Positions 1 to 12,916 of a DNA stretch of 64,000 nt are shown here, piece by piece. The stretch is from Ectocarpus siliculosus. Taxonomy: Eukaryota > Sar > Phaeophyceae > Ectocarpales > Ectocarpaceae. The notes beneath the pieces were generated by a model. That model was not told the DNA's origin. It did not search any database and saw only the letters and a list, made by a program, of their open reading frames with translations. Where the stretch lies: positions 815,723 to 879,722 of the forward strand of contig FN649759.1 in NCBI GenBank assembly GCA_000310025.1. The letters run 5' to 3'. The number at the start of each line of letters is the position of its first letter. Within the stretch, counting starts at the first letter, position 1. The position numbers and the translations under genes were made by a program.

Positions 1-245
1 CACTGGCGATACAATACCGGATATATTCTGTAAGTTCTGTGGCACTTCCGATACCCTACAGAAACGTTCTGTGAGGTTCTGTCACACTTCAAATACCCTA
101 CCGGACGCTTCTGTGAGATCTGTGACACTTCCAATACCCTACCGGACGCTTCTGTGAGATCTGTGACACTTCCAATACCCTACCGGAAACTTCTGTTCGA
201 TCTGTGACGCTGTCAATACCCTACCTACCGGGCAACGTCTGTACG
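1..245. repeat. Degenerate ~41-bp minisatellite, left block
   Basis: Tandem copies of a unit built around TTCTGTGAGATCTGTGACAC followed by TTCCAATACCCTACCGGA. Two adjacent copies (about 102-142 and 143-183) are identical at 41 bp; the rest vary in length and sequence. The array runs off the left window edge. The same unit in the same orientation reappears at 1475-2045, so the small gene between them sits inside one satellite domain. Confidence 0.85.
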
Positions 246-440
246 CTCTATGTTCTGAGTCAGGCCCACCAACCAAACTTGAAGCGCACCTTGTCAATTT
301 ACAGAAAAAGAAAAAGTACAAATCACGTGGTTCTCGCACACAAGTCATCATGGTGAGCATGCACCACACACATCCACCACACACATACACATCATTGTGA
401 ACAACCACGACGCATCTGTATCGCTGTGGAGGAGAGGGAC

Positions 441-520
441 ATGAGCTCTAACTCTACCATCACCGCGGACCCTCCGAGCGGATCATCGATCGCTGCGGGA
501 GGAGTCAAAACGCGGGCAGA

Positions 521-560
<40 letters not shown>

Positions 561-1491
561 CCACCACCACCAGAACGCGAGGGAGCGGTAGAGATAGTTG
601 GCGCGGGAGGCAGTGATGCAGGCGTGCCCGTAATCGCACCCGCAGCCGTCTACAACAAGAACGGGGAGCCGCATGCCGTGGACGCGGCTGTGGTGAAGGT
701 TGTGAGGAAAGGGTCCCGCGAGAAGTCGTACATGCATTCGCTACGAGTGTACATTGAGGCGTCGAGCAGCGACAAGCACCAGTTTTTCTGCATGACCGAC
801 TCCTTGTGCCGCCGCAAGAACAACAAGATGATCCCCTGCAAAGGCGGCGACCGCAGCAACGTCAACTCGCACCTCAAGAATGGGCACGGAGTGCAGGGGG
901 TGGGTGGCGTCGTGAAGGACGGGAAGAGAAAGGCAGCGAAGCAGAGCATCACGGCAAACTTCGCGGCAAGCAAGAACTCGGGTGTTGGGACGGACAGGTG
1001 TGTGCGTCAGGTTTCTCTGCTTGTTGTGTGTGTACATGTAGGCATGTGTGACTGCTGTACTGCAGTAATACTCCGTGAGGAAACCTTACCTGCGCGAACC
1101 ACGTAACCAACTGACTGATGTTGGTATCTCACGCTTGTCCCGTTCTCCCCTTTGCAATGCTGTGCCGATACGGTACATTGTATTGTATTTCTGTTTCTAT
1201 TTCGTTCCCTTTGGCAGAGTCCGTCAGCTCCTGGCTGTGAAGATGGTTGTGGAAAAGTTTTTGCACTTCAGCTTTTTCTCATCTGGCACAACTTGGCGGG
1301 ATCTCACGGGGTTGCTCATTGCCCAAGACACACCTTTTCCGGCGCTCTCTTCTGGGCGCGTCAAGCACATCCTTGAGGAGTTACCAGGGCGAACAACCGG
1401 ATGCAGAGAGACCGGGGGGGGGTGGTATATACCTGGGGTATTCTCTCATTTGAGCAACATGCTTAAATACCCCCTATTTTCTGTTCTGTGA
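441..1491 (+). CDS. hAT-transposase-like protein fragment (BED-like zinc finger), 2 exons
   Basis: Model: exon 1 441-997, exon 2 1218-1491. The intron starts GTGTGT and ends TTGGCAG, and its phase joins cleanly; the product is 276 aa. Start chosen at ATG 441; an upstream in-frame GTG at 426 is not used. The N-terminus holds a GCA-encoded poly-Ala run and a Pro run. Then comes C117-x5-C123 followed about 20 residues later by H144-x4-H149, resembling a BED finger with an unusual first spacing, and a short QSITANF motif of the kind that follows BED fingers in hAT transposases. Exon 2 resembles the hAT segment after the finger (VVEKFLHFSFFSS...). The DDE catalytic core is absent, and the last residues run into satellite sequence, so this is a fragment or a domesticated remnant. 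Family assignment is inference from motifs only. Confidence 0.45.
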
Positions 1492-2045
1492 CACTTGCAA
1501 TACCCTACAGAACGTTACAGACGAGTGATGTCACACTTGCAATACCCTACAGAAAGCGTCTGTGAGTTCTGTCACACTTGAAAACCCTACGGACACTTCT
1601 GTGACGTCTGTGATGCTACAATACCCTACAGAAAATGTGACTTCGGCGACGCTCCAATACCCTACAGAAAACTTCTGTGAGCATTTGATAACCTACCCGC
1701 GAGGTTCTGTGAGTTCTGTACGACCTTGGCACAAACCCGATTTTTTCTGTGGAGTTCTGTGGCACTTGCGTTACAATACCGGATATTTCTGTGAGATCTG
1801 TTGCACTTTCAATACCCTACAGAAAACTTCTGCGAGTTCTGTGACACGACAGTACAATACAGAAAACGTCTGTAGAGATTTGTGAACCTACCCGAAATGT
1901 TCTGTGGGTTCTGTACGACCTTCTCACAAACCCGATTGTATCTGTGGAGTTCTGTGACACTTCCAATACCTACCCGATAGTTCTGTGAGTTCTGTGACAA
2001 CTTCGGATACCCTACAGAAAGTTACAGACCCTACAGAACATACCC
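1475..2045. repeat. Degenerate ~41-bp minisatellite, right block
   Basis: About a dozen diverged copies of the unit seen at 1-245 (core TTCTGTGAGTTCTGTGACAC plus AATACCCTACAGAAA). Units vary from about 35 to 60 bp. The array begins inside the 3' end of the hAT-like reading frame, suggesting repeat growth or insertion into that gene. Confidence 0.85.
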
Positions 2046-2848
2046 TTGCAACAGTTGAACTGCTGTACACGAAAATGCCAACGGCGAAGTAGCAAAGTTG
2101 GGCATCTGATCTGATCTCATCCAGACATTCAGTCCTTCCGCACCACACCACAACATACAACAACAGCAGCAGGAGTGAACTTAGAGTGAGAGTGATGAAT
2201 AATGAATGACGTAAGTGCCACTAGCTACTACTGAGTGTGCGTTGGTTCGCTCGTCTGGCGATCATGATCATCAAGGTTGCCCGCCTATTTCTTCCACTAC
2301 TGCTGTAGCTCTGATTAGTTGCTGATCTTGCTACACTGCTGTGCCGCGAACTGGAAGAACAGCAGCAGCAAGCCGAAGCAGCAGCGCGCAGGCGTGTTGC
2401 TTCCATGGCCCACACGCCCCTCCTTCTCCGTGTGCTATGTGCCGTGTAGTGTTTGTGTGTTGCCAAGCGAGCATGTGTGCGCCTGCAGCCCTTTTTCAAA
2501 TTTGTCGAGAATGTGTGTCGTCCCACTTCGTGGCTTTACCAGAACAAACGAATCTGAAGCATAAACTAGACATAACGGATGCCCAGGCAAACAAAATAGG
2601 GCTTCCTCCGGATTGCAAGAACCGAAGTACAAGCAGAGAAGCACAGGGGAAGAGAGATGTGAGGAGATGTGAAAGAGCGAGAGCCGAGGAGCATATCCAC
2701 ACAGACAGTCCCGCCGAATGCCCGTCGGTAATTTTTGCCCACAGCTTGTGCCGCTGCTGTAATTGCTGTAATTGCGCCGCCTCTGGTTGCGTTGGAGACC
2801 GACCTTCGCAACTCAGACTCCCTCTCGCGGCTCTCACCCGCCGCCTAC
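2046..2848. other. Region upstream of the LTA-synthase-like gene
   Basis: No coding exon with consistent splice phase was found. It should contain the promoter and 5' UTR of the gene starting at 2849. I see CA/TG-rich simple sequence but no core promoter element I would defend. Confidence 0.4.
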
Positions 2849-5800
2849 ATGAGGCGGTACGTGCCAGGAATCCATGCCCGAGGGCGCTCTCCTAGCGCCG
2901 AGGGACTGCTAGATGGAGACGGGGCGGGGAAAGGGCACGCTCCTAAAGCTGGAGGCGCGTCCACCAAGCCTATTTCAGTCTCTGCTGGGGCAGCGGTAAG
3001 ATTGTTCGTGTTAGACCGGGGCATTGGATCTCCGTCTGTGTAAACCGGGGCATTGGATCTGCCTCGCGCTGCTGTCTCCTGGTACTGCTGTATGCTCAAC
3101 CAATCAGGCAGTTCTTCTTTTTGGTTCTCGGGGGAAGCTGGCATGTGGCAGTGTTGCAGGACCATTTTTTGGCGATATCGGCTCGGTTCCAGGTTGCAGT
3201 ACGCCGCGATGGTGCCGTGCAACGCACCAATGCCCGCCGTCCTGCACCCTAAGGTTGTGTTTTCGTCGTGGACGTGCCCCCATCAACCGCTGCAGGTAGC
3301 CATCAGCCTCGTGGCATTCACAACGGTCGCACTCAAGATCCACAAGTACGTTGTCGTTGGCGGATCATGGTCCTCGTCAGGAGCAGCGGCCGTGATAGCC
3401 GAGGACATGGCCCTCTTTGTCGCGGTGTTTGGGCTGTGGTACATGACAAACAGCGTCCCAGTCGGGGTGGCGAGGGTGTGGCCGCTAGCCGTTACGCGGT
3501 TGCTGTGGGGTGCCATGGTGGGGTTGACCTTGGTCGCACTGGCGTTTCTCGGAATCGAGCACTTGTACTTCTGCAGTACGGGGTGAGTGAGCAGTTGGGC
3601 CGTGTGCTGTAGTTTAGAGCTGCTGTTGGTGTCTACAGCAGTACTGTAGTTGAGAGGGTGGGTTTTGATGCTGGCTCTTTTCCATACTTGAATCCTATAC
3701 GAAGAAAGAAAACGATGTTGGCGTTAGGGTTAGCTCTGGGTTTCTACTGTCATCAGTAGAGGACAACATGAAGAGTCGTCGTGCGTGCTGGCACGTTCAG
3801 GTTTGCTACTTGCTGGAGCAGAAATATCGAAGGTCGCAGCCTCTGAGAACAGTCCGAAATCCAAGCCAGAACCAAGAGGTATCCAATATTTGTCACAGCC
3901 GTGCTCTCACCGCCACGGACCGCGAACCCCTAAACGGAGGTGTCAGCAGTAGCTAAATAGTGGCATCAGCTACTGCTGTAAACCCGCAGTTCAGGATTTT
4001 GGGATCAGTGGCGGCGAGCACGGCTGTGGCCGATGTTGGATGCCGCTTGGTTCCGGCGCAAATTTCGGACAGTTTCAAAGGCTGCTGCGACCTTCGATAT
4101 TTCAGCTCCAGTAGAAAAATCTGAACGTGCCAGCACGCAAGAGGCCTCTTCATGTTGTCCTCTACTGATGACAATAGAACCCCAAAGCTAACCGTCAAAA
4201 CTGACCTTATTTGGAGCGCCTTCCGTTTTGGCTCTTTGACTTGAATTTAGGGTGGTGTGAATCCTATCTTGATTTCAAAGGAGGCGTGTGGAGGCAGACG
4301 CGTGAATGTATCGTATGTTTTGAGCAGCCTCTACTGCCGCCCTGTGCGGGATTCAACGATTTCTGTTTTTCGCGATGCCTTCCGACTGTTCTTGTGTGTC
4401 CGTTGTGCAGTTTCTTGTGCTCTTGCGTTTGGTTTCAACATATGTCAATATCAAATTTTGAATTCTTCTTCTTCACTCCCTTAATATACAGCCTTATCAG
4501 CTGCTGTGCTGTAGCTGGCATGTTCGTGGTGATCACTCTCGAAAAGGTCGTAAATCCCCTCCTTCATCCTATTTGAGTCTAAGGACCCCTTTGCCATCTG
4601 CATGTGAAAGCTGCATTGTGCTTTGCGACATCTGTTTTCGTGCCCTTCATGCCCAGTGTGCACAGACATCGGTGCATATTTCCCTCCTAGTTTGACTGAC
4701 TAGTCCCGTATTCCTCGGCGCCAAACGCTCTGTAGGTACAGGGTTCTCTGTCGGACATCACACGAGCGCCCTATTTCTGATGAATGTACACTGCCTATCA
4801 CTGGTTCTGCTGCGATTACTGGATATGTGGCCCAGATTCCCTCAACGTGGCGAGTCCCCCGCGTACATTTACAAGGCGTTGTCTCCATCATGTCGTTGAG
4901 CTGAGAATATACTCTTGGTTCCGCCGCATCGAAACAGCGGGTGCGAGAGGAAAACACTTGATGTTCCGAAACGCGACACGAACACCTCTCTTTTCCGCGT
5001 GGGGCTACCTGAGGCAGGTCTTTGCTGGACCCAGACATCATCAAAGTAGTCAAAAAGAGTCTCGGTCCGATCATCTTCATCGCCCTACAAATCGAGGGCA
5101 AGCGCGGTAAACGCATGGCCTTCTTTGGAACCGGATTTCTGGCAGCTGGAGGGGCGGTCGTGTACAAGATACGCCATGGGATTGCTCCTCGTCTTGCTGG
5201 TGGTGGTAGCCTTCATATGAGGCGACTGCGGAAGGGACTGTCAAGGTATGGCGTGCTGAATGCTTGTGGTGCACGCTTCAAGTGATCCTGTCTTTGCCAT
5301 TCACAGAACTTGATGTGTTTTGCTGAACTGATGGGTTTATCCGCCTGCTGCAGTGCTGTGGGGATGGGGCATGTCTGAGGTATTCCCTCCTATTGTAGCA
5401 ATCGTGTCCTAAACGTTCACCGAATGCTCGTGTTTTTTGGACTGCAACTGAGGATGGATCCAGGCAGTATTACTACGGGTACGAGACGTGTTGGCAGAGA
5501 GTACTGTGGGTTGTGTTTGTGGATTTTTCACACGGTTTGTGGTTAAAGTGCGTCGCGACATTGTTTTTTTATCCTTGAACTTTTTCGTCGCGGTGCCATT
5601 CGATGGCGAAAGTTTTGGGGTCTAGGCACCCCCCCTTTTCCGGCCCGTGCAATTGGCAGGCGTGTTGGCTACGATACAATTTCACATTATCACCATTGCC
5701 ATTTCTTGGCTAGTATCGCGAAGGGTTGAGATGTGCATAGTTGTTTAGTCATCGGGCGACCGGAGAATGAGAGGATCGATTGATAATTGATCTTGACTGT

Positions 5801-8800
5801 ACGGTGTGTTGACGCGAAATGACCGACAACAGTCTTAGATGGTGCTGCGCATGAAGCGGTCCATGGCCGTACACGGCAGCATAAGCAACTACGATGTGAT
5901 GTGCACATTCCGCCGTCTTCATCTCTATGGCGCCTCCCAGGTGCCTGCGAGCGGTATGGAAAAGAGTGGCCCGCTTCATGCCATCGCGTGTTGTGCTGAT
6001 GACCCCGTGTCCGGCCAAGGTGGTCGCGTTGCCGAAAGTACCTGCAGCTGTAGCGGCACTTTCGACGTTCGTCTTCGTGTCGGCCGGCCTTGGGCCAGGC
6101 CTCTTCGGCAGCGACAGCGACCACAGTCGCGTGAAGGTTTGTGCAAATATTGTAGCTAGAGTGGTGGAGGACCCGCCGTGCTCTCCAAGGGAATTTTTTT
6201 ATATGTGTGTGCTTTGGGCGCCATTATTGACGAGAGAAACGGGAGCGCTCTACTTGTAGAAGGCGTGTTGGTTTTGCCGGTAGGACGAATAAACCGCCAA
6301 CCTTCGCTTTGAAAGAGCCGATAACTCTTCGTTCTCTGTCCCTTATCTCCTATCCGGCTTGCCCCTGCCGTATCCTTCCGTTTGAAATGCTTGTGGTAGG
6401 TGTTGCATGCTTACCCCGTCGCAATATCGTTGCTACGTGTCATTCCAGCAAATACCAGTTTTCGCCGTCGTCATGAGTCTGTTCCTCTCGCGCTTCAGCT
6501 ACTGCGCAGGAACTGCTTCGTTGCGATCGCCCTGGGTATGAGAAGCACGCCCTGGGCAACCAGCAGTGAGCATTGGGCATCGTCTGGTGAGATGCCGTGC
6601 GCCGGACTGGAATGTCTTGCCCCGTCTTGCCCGTCTTGTTGCGCCCTATTCTTCCTGGACGGCAGCGGGAAAAGTTGGCGGTGCCAAATCATAATGGTTT
6701 TGAAGGCCTCGTGAACGTTCGAGTGACGACCGCGTAGTCCGGTCGAGGTTGTCCCTTTCACTGCTGTCGAAGCATCAAGCTAGAACCAGCAGCAGTGTGT
6801 GCAGGAGGTCCCACGCCATGCTGAGTATTGTAGTTCACCGAAACCACCGCGCATGGTTGGCTATGGTTGTTGCGCTACAATAGGTTGCGCTAGGTTGTGG
6901 TGTCCGGTTTGGCGTGCTTGGTTGTTCGTGTTGGATGCCAAGGTAGAATTGGTTTGTGCGGCGTTGAGTTTTCCTAGGTCAGATCGTGATACCGCTTTCG
7001 ACTATGGCTGCTGCTGCTGCACACGCACACGCTTCCCGCCACCGTCACTTCGGGTGTCTCTTTTGGGCTTCCCATGCGTCTCCGTGCTTGCCCCTCAGAC
7101 TGATTTCTCTCGCATCCCTCTCATTTCTGACTTACGAAGCCCTTTCTCGGAGCGGAACCTGAGAGTCTCGTTCCCCAAAGCACACAGCCAGCAGGCACGG
7201 CACGTGTCCATATACGGGAAGAATAATCGATTCGAACTCGAAGCCTGCACACTTCACCACCCAACTTTCCCTCGTTGCTTTCCCTCGTTGCTTTCTCTTG
7301 TGGCGTCAAGTGCTTGCGGCGGTATCGCCGAGGATCGTCGGGGGCATCGACGTTGACGCCAACAAGCCGGAAGGCGCCGCGACCAGCGCTGGAAATGGCG
7401 GGGACGCTGCTAGCGCTCGTGGGAAGACATCCAAGAGACCCAATGTGGTGGTGGTCGTGCTGGAGTCAACCACCGGTACGATGGTGACGGGTTCGAACAA
7501 CGAGGGGGTGTCGCCATGGGCGAAGGAGCTTGCCTCCCGGTGAGATTTTGGGCAGTTTCTTGCTCCCAAGGAGCTTGTTCGATGCGGCATTGACTGGGGG
7601 GCTTCGCGAAAGAGGAAGGGGGCCTCGTTCCCGTCTGTTTTTTTAAACGATTTGCTGCGGCAACCAAACCAATAAAAAGAGATTCAGCACTTGCATGCCC
7701 GTCGCCGAACTTGTACTTCCCGTGGAGGTTGGTCGAGTGTACAGGTTGGCTTGCTGTAGCGTTCAAGGTGCACGCGAAAGAAGGTAGAAATCCGTACAGA
7801 GGGACCGGGCCTGAAACTGTCCTTGGTGTCTGCACGGGTGGTCCGTTGACATGGCTCTTCTTAACCCCAAGCCCTCTCCCTTTCATTCAACTGTGTTTCT
7901 GTCTCCCGATGTCTACTATCTCCGTGGCTCGACAGTGGTTTATCGTCTTCCAAGTTCTACTCCTCCATGCCCAACACCAACAAGGCCATGTTTCAGGTTA
8001 GACGCCATCAGTCGTACTCGTTGGTAAATATCTCCAACGCGCTTTGGGCACCACCGAGATTGAAACGACATAAACGTTTCTACACTGCCCCTGTCGTCGG
8101 CCAGTGAAACTTTGCGTTACGTCGCCTTGAGATTGCAGTCAAGGCTGTATGTTCTGGTGGGAGAGGCGGGTGCTCCTGACTTTATCTGGTCTCCTCTTTT
8201 TGGCTTGGCGCGCTGCTCAGGTGATGTGCGGCATGACTCCCTCGCTGGAGACTGCATGGGTAGAGTTTGACCGACCCGATGTACTGAAGGCGGTATGCCT
8301 ACCGGGCCTTCTGAGGTAAGGTCTACCGGCTGCAATTCCTATCGCGCGCTTCATCTGTCGTTTTGGATGGGAAGAAATATTTTCATGGGTACTGCTTCTG
8401 CAGCTGCCCATGTCAAGTTTCTCCCTCGGCGCGGTGTCCATGACGTGGATCAACCGGACCCCCTTCATTCCCCTCACTTGTTTGTGATCGGCTGTTGGGC
8501 GGAGTCAATTTTAAATGTTCTTCCGAGCTGCCATCCTCACCTCACGTTTTGAGTGTGGTGATCTTGATGCATGTCCTGCTGTGGGAACCCTTCCGAAGCG
8601 GGTGTTGGAGGCCGCTGGTACCGCAGTGGACGCTCGCGCGTGGTTTTGCGCAAGGGGGGGGTTGCCCCATATCATTGTCCGGCCTTGTGCTTTAGTCCAT
8701 TCTCACGCGCTGTGTCCCACCGCAAAATCCCCACGGCGGCAGCCATACCATTAGCTCGCTAAATGTTGTCTTTTATGTTGGCGACTCGTTTCCTACGGCA

Positions 8801-11800
8801 GATCAAAGCTAGGGTATCAATCGCTGCTGCTCACCGGCTCCATGGTTGGCGGCTTAAGCGTTTTCGGGCACGATGATGCCATTGGTTTCGCGGGGGAGAA
8901 AGAGCAAGGCGGCCGCGCGGGCTTTAAATCCAGACAGGTCAACGACAAGGCACGTGCTGTGGGATTCCGGCTCGCCTATGGTGACCTTGACCTTCAGTCG
9001 CGCACGGTCATGGGCGCGTAGATCTTGCGCTTCATGCTATTCCCCGGGCTGCAGGCGTGTGTTCGGCGTGCTTGCACGGCCTGCCGTCTTTCGCTAAAGC
9101 GGGACAATGCAACGAGCAATGTGTTGTTTGAAACCGATCTCCGCGTAATTGTGATTTTGAGTAGAGACCCAAGTAGGACAAAGTCTTGGTTGTGTCGTAT
9201 TGTAACCCCGCTCGAAATCGTCGCACGATGCGTCCAACGGCTCTTCGTGTTAATACGACTTGAACTGCTATCGTTTATCCAGGCGTGTGCTGTCCTCCGG
9301 TGTCATAACCCAGTATTTCGTACCGGCTTCCATCATCCTCCTAGCCGCGACGGCGGGGATGCTTTGTGGCTAAGGTCCGGTTTCGAGTACCCGTACAATT
9401 GTCAGCCATGTTGGTCGCTACTCCACACGTTCCTCATTGAGCTAATCTCGTTGCAGCGTCACCAACACCAAGCGGTCAATCTCGTCATTCTCAACAGTTT
9501 TCCTTCAAGCACGGGGCTTTCGAGAAGGTCAACTACCTAGGATACGACGATCACGTGGTGCTCAACCGTTCGATTTCCTTTCTCCTCGGAGAAGATCAAG
9601 CGCAAGAGGACGGCCGCCTTGGGCACAATGGCGGCGAAGCTGGCGGCAAGCTGCTGACCATCCTCACGGTATGATCGCGACCCACACACGTACGCCTTGG
9701 TGCTCTATGTTGCTCTTTGCTTGCCGCATACTCTCTTCAATTGCTCGTCGGGCAACGTTAGATCTACAATGAATGTCATTCAACTGGTCTGGGCTGTAGA
9801 GCGAGGTTCGTGTATTGTAACATCGCGGTAACCCAGATGTCAACGCGACAGCGGAATCCGCTACCCAGCATGAAGGCACACCCTCCGGTAGCATGCAGCA
9901 GATGAATCGATCACTGACGCGGAAAAGGAAATGTCATCACGTGTGCGGGGTAGGTTCCGCGTGTCTCTCTGCTATGTCGTGGAGGGTCGGCGGCCTGAGG
10001 CATCGATCGGCGATTGGGATCGAATTGGTGCGATACCTCCGCGTCGTAAGCGCACACGTACGCAACGGTCCCATCACGTTTCCACCGATGCCAATGGTGC
10101 AACAGCACCAAAAGCTGACATATCACAGAGAATAAGTAGCCCAAATGTTCACCTATATTGTGTTTGGTTGCGAACCACCATATTTAGCTACGTGGAGGCC
10201 GGCATATCCATCCGTGGGTGTCGTTTACAGATCCCACAACTTTTACAGTGTCGGGTTTTTGCAACCACACTCCATGGCTCGGACGTCCGTAGTAGCACTG
10301 GGTCAGAAGTTGGAGGGTGCCAACAGGTTGTGGCTGCGATAAAGGGTCGGACGTGCATGCCGCTATACGCCGTGGGATGAAAGCGAGCTGACGGCTGCTT
10401 TTGAGACCGAATGAATGCAAATCACGACCATACATGAGATGCGACAATGATGTGTTGAGTTGGTCCGCCCCGCTGTTTCCCCGTCCGTGTTGTACCTGCG
10501 CCCCTCTTCAGGTGGGGCCTCATCATCATCACGACGTACCTTCGGATTTCTTACCGCAAGACTTTGCGCCCTGGGATCAGGTGATGAGTCGCGTGCCTCG
10601 AAAAACACTCAACTTCTCGTTAACGGTAGATACGCCCGTTGGTCTCACACGTCCGGGGAAGCTGGTCTTGAAGTGGAGACCCGGTTTCGCATCTGTGCCA
10701 CGTTTCTCTAGAGTTTGCAGAGAGCAGAAGTGCTGGAAACTATTTGTGTTGCTGATACAGAGCGATTGGATGATGACGTTGGATGTTCGTTGGATAAAGG
10801 TACGGACACCACTGTTGTTGATCCACGAGTAGAAAGACTCGTCGTGGAAATTGCTGTTGCGTTTCGGTGTGGCGAGAAAAAATGTATCGTGGTTGCTGTT
10901 TTGAACGAGAGTGCATCCCTTGCCCACTGAATTCCTCCTGGATTCTTACCTCGCCAGGCCTCGGACACTAACTCTCTTCAGTACAAGTACCGCGTCGCGC
11001 TGCGCTACCAGGACCTGTTTTTGGAGAGACTGTTCAAGCAGCTGGATGACACCGGCCTGTCCGACAACTCATACGTGGTCGTCGTCGGTGATCACGGCGA
11101 GGTAAGTCCTGCGCTCGAGAGACTGGTCGGTGTCGTGAAAGATGGATTGACTGTGCCGCTCCTTCCAGGTCAGTTCCGCTTTAGTGTCTTCCAGCCTTTA
11201 CTGATTTGGTATGCATACGTTGGTCTGCCACCCGGTAGCGATCATATCGTTTTGCCATGTGTTCGACTGCATGTCCCGACTCGAACGATCGAAGGACCCA
11301 CCGCGTCACAGGAGTGCGTGTCGCAGAGGCATATTTTGGCGCCTTCTCTCAAACGCTAAACAATCCCAACTGATCGCGCATGTGACTCATTTATCTAGTT
11401 CCCGGCTCCACAGGCTTTCAACGAGCACGGTTTCGACAAGCACGGCAATAACGTCTACCAGGTGAACTATGTTGCTATAACAGGAAGGGCTGGTGGGGTA
11501 TTTGTTGATGACAATATACTCGCGTCCCCCTTCGACCTCTAGGATTGGCTAGCAGGCTAGCGGCCATAATCCGTTTGACATCAATGGGATCGCATTTCCA
11601 CCAACCTCTAGCCCAGATTCCGGCTCTTCTCGGTATCTGTTAACTCATCCACTTTCCGCTTTTCCATTGGTGTGCAGGAAGGGGTCATCGTGCCCTTCTT
11701 CCTCACGGCCCCGCCGGGAGACACCAGAATCATTCCTGGACAAACCCTACACCGGGTTGGAATGCAGGCGGATATCACCCCGACTTTGCTGGACCTGCTG

Positions 11801-12916
11801 GGCTTGTGGAATCCGCAGGCGATGCTCCCGTCACGGCTCCAGGAGACTGACCCCTCCGAGGAAGATGAGGCTAGGAGTGGGGATTCATTTTCACAGCCGC
11901 AAGGGTTAAGGGGACACAATGAGGTCTCCAATCGCAAACGTGGCGGAGGGTCCACGCCTGACGCGAGGCCGGGGGGTGAAAGAGAAAGGGAATTTTCTGC
12001 GGTTGGGTCGGGTTTGATCGGGGACAGTCTTCTCGGTCCGGAGTTTCGGAGATGCGCGGTCAGCTCGACGCACTTCGGCAAAAAAACTCTTGCCGTTGTG
12101 GCCGGCGACTGGAAGGGGCTCTTCGCGTACGACTTGAAGAAACGGGACAATCAAACGCACGTTGAGGTAAGTGTTGCGGGCCGTGGCTTTTCAGTGCCGT
12201 CATTAACAAGAATGGTGCTGTGTGGACTTTGTCAGCGACCACAGTTGACGTAGCAATGTGAAGCTGCGAACGCCCGCTCATTTGTGCATAGATTGTCCAC
12301 GGCCCAAGATTGCCACCAAGTTCTGGCAAACCGTCGTAGTGTGAGATTTTTTGTAGTGTAGTTCTGGACACCTTTTGGTACATGTACAACACGGGTGTAC
12401 GTTAATATTGAAAATCACTTCCAATTTACAAGGCAAAGGCCCGTGTCACACTATTCACTCTCAATACGCTCATAAGCGCACTCCGTGTGAATCGATTTGG
12501 CCGAAATCACCAAGAGTTACATGTATCTGCAATACCACCCCCACGACAGCGACAGGTGACAGCTCAGAAACATTGCCGCCCGTCAACCGATTCCCCCCGC
12601 ACGTACGTTTAATCGCCGGCAGGTACTGCACGCGCAGCTGTTCGCGCTGTCGTTAGACCCCCGAGAAACTGAAAATCTCAACGAGGTTGCCGGATCTGGC
12701 AGTTGCTGCCCGACCGATGACAAGGCAAGCCTTTCAAGTCCGTACGCGCCCAGAGAAGAAACAATGTCTGCTTCTTGCGACAAAGCGGCGCGTTATACTG
12801 CACAAGTGGTTTTACATGGCGATGGCAAGGAGGATGCCGCGGAAGTGTGCTGCCTTCTCGAGACGGCGGCCGTTGCCTTCGTCAAGGACAACCTGGCTTT
12901 CTTTGGCCGACAATAA
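2849..12916 (+). CDS. LTA-synthase-like / sulfatase-superfamily membrane protein, 15 exons
   Basis: Exons: 2849-2995, 3296-3582, 5018-5245, 5941-6136, 6499-6535, 7311-7539, 7936-7996, 8221-8315, 8802-8937, 9498-9668, 10512-10580, 10958-11101, 11414-11461, 11678-12166, 12623-12916. The total is 2631 nt, 876 aa, with all phases consistent. Hydrophobic stretches at about residues 50-68, 80-99, 113-136, 254-276 and 291-305 suggest about five membrane helices. An alkaline-phosphatase/sulfatase-fold ectodomain follows: RPNVVVVVLES with metal ligand E350; MPNTNKAM with likely nucleophile T389; CGMTP; KAVCLPGLL; NYLGYDD; PHHHHDVPSDF; DHGE with D597-H598; AFNEHGFDKHGNN; DITPTLLDLLG; and a late LDPRETENL. 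This order matches the LtaS family (phosphoglycerol- or phosphoethanolamine-transferase type). The sulfatase C/S-x-P-x-R formylglycine motif is not seen. Weakest junctions are exon 9's donor (GTCAAC) and the 37-nt exon. Substrate unknown; an extracellular or luminal head-group transferase is inferred. Confidence 0.82.
3715..4200. mobile_element. Foldback (long inverted repeat) element in intron 2 of the LTA-synthase-like gene
   Basis: The segment from about 3720 to 3955 is closely matched by the reverse complement of about 3968 to 4198. For example GTCATCAGTAGAGGACAACA at 3749 reappears inverted at about 4155-4174, and CACAGCCGTGCTC at 3895 is inverted near 4016. The arms are ~230 bp with almost no loop and scattered mismatches. 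No ORF. This looks like a foldback MITE. Ends and target duplication are not clear. Confidence 0.8.

Noticed and set aside
8316-8552. Open frame with GCNSYRALHLSF as the next sulfatase-domain exon
   Set aside because: The segment 8802-8937 gives LGYQSLLLTGS in the correct phase and matches the expected family motif; the 8316-8552 frame does not.
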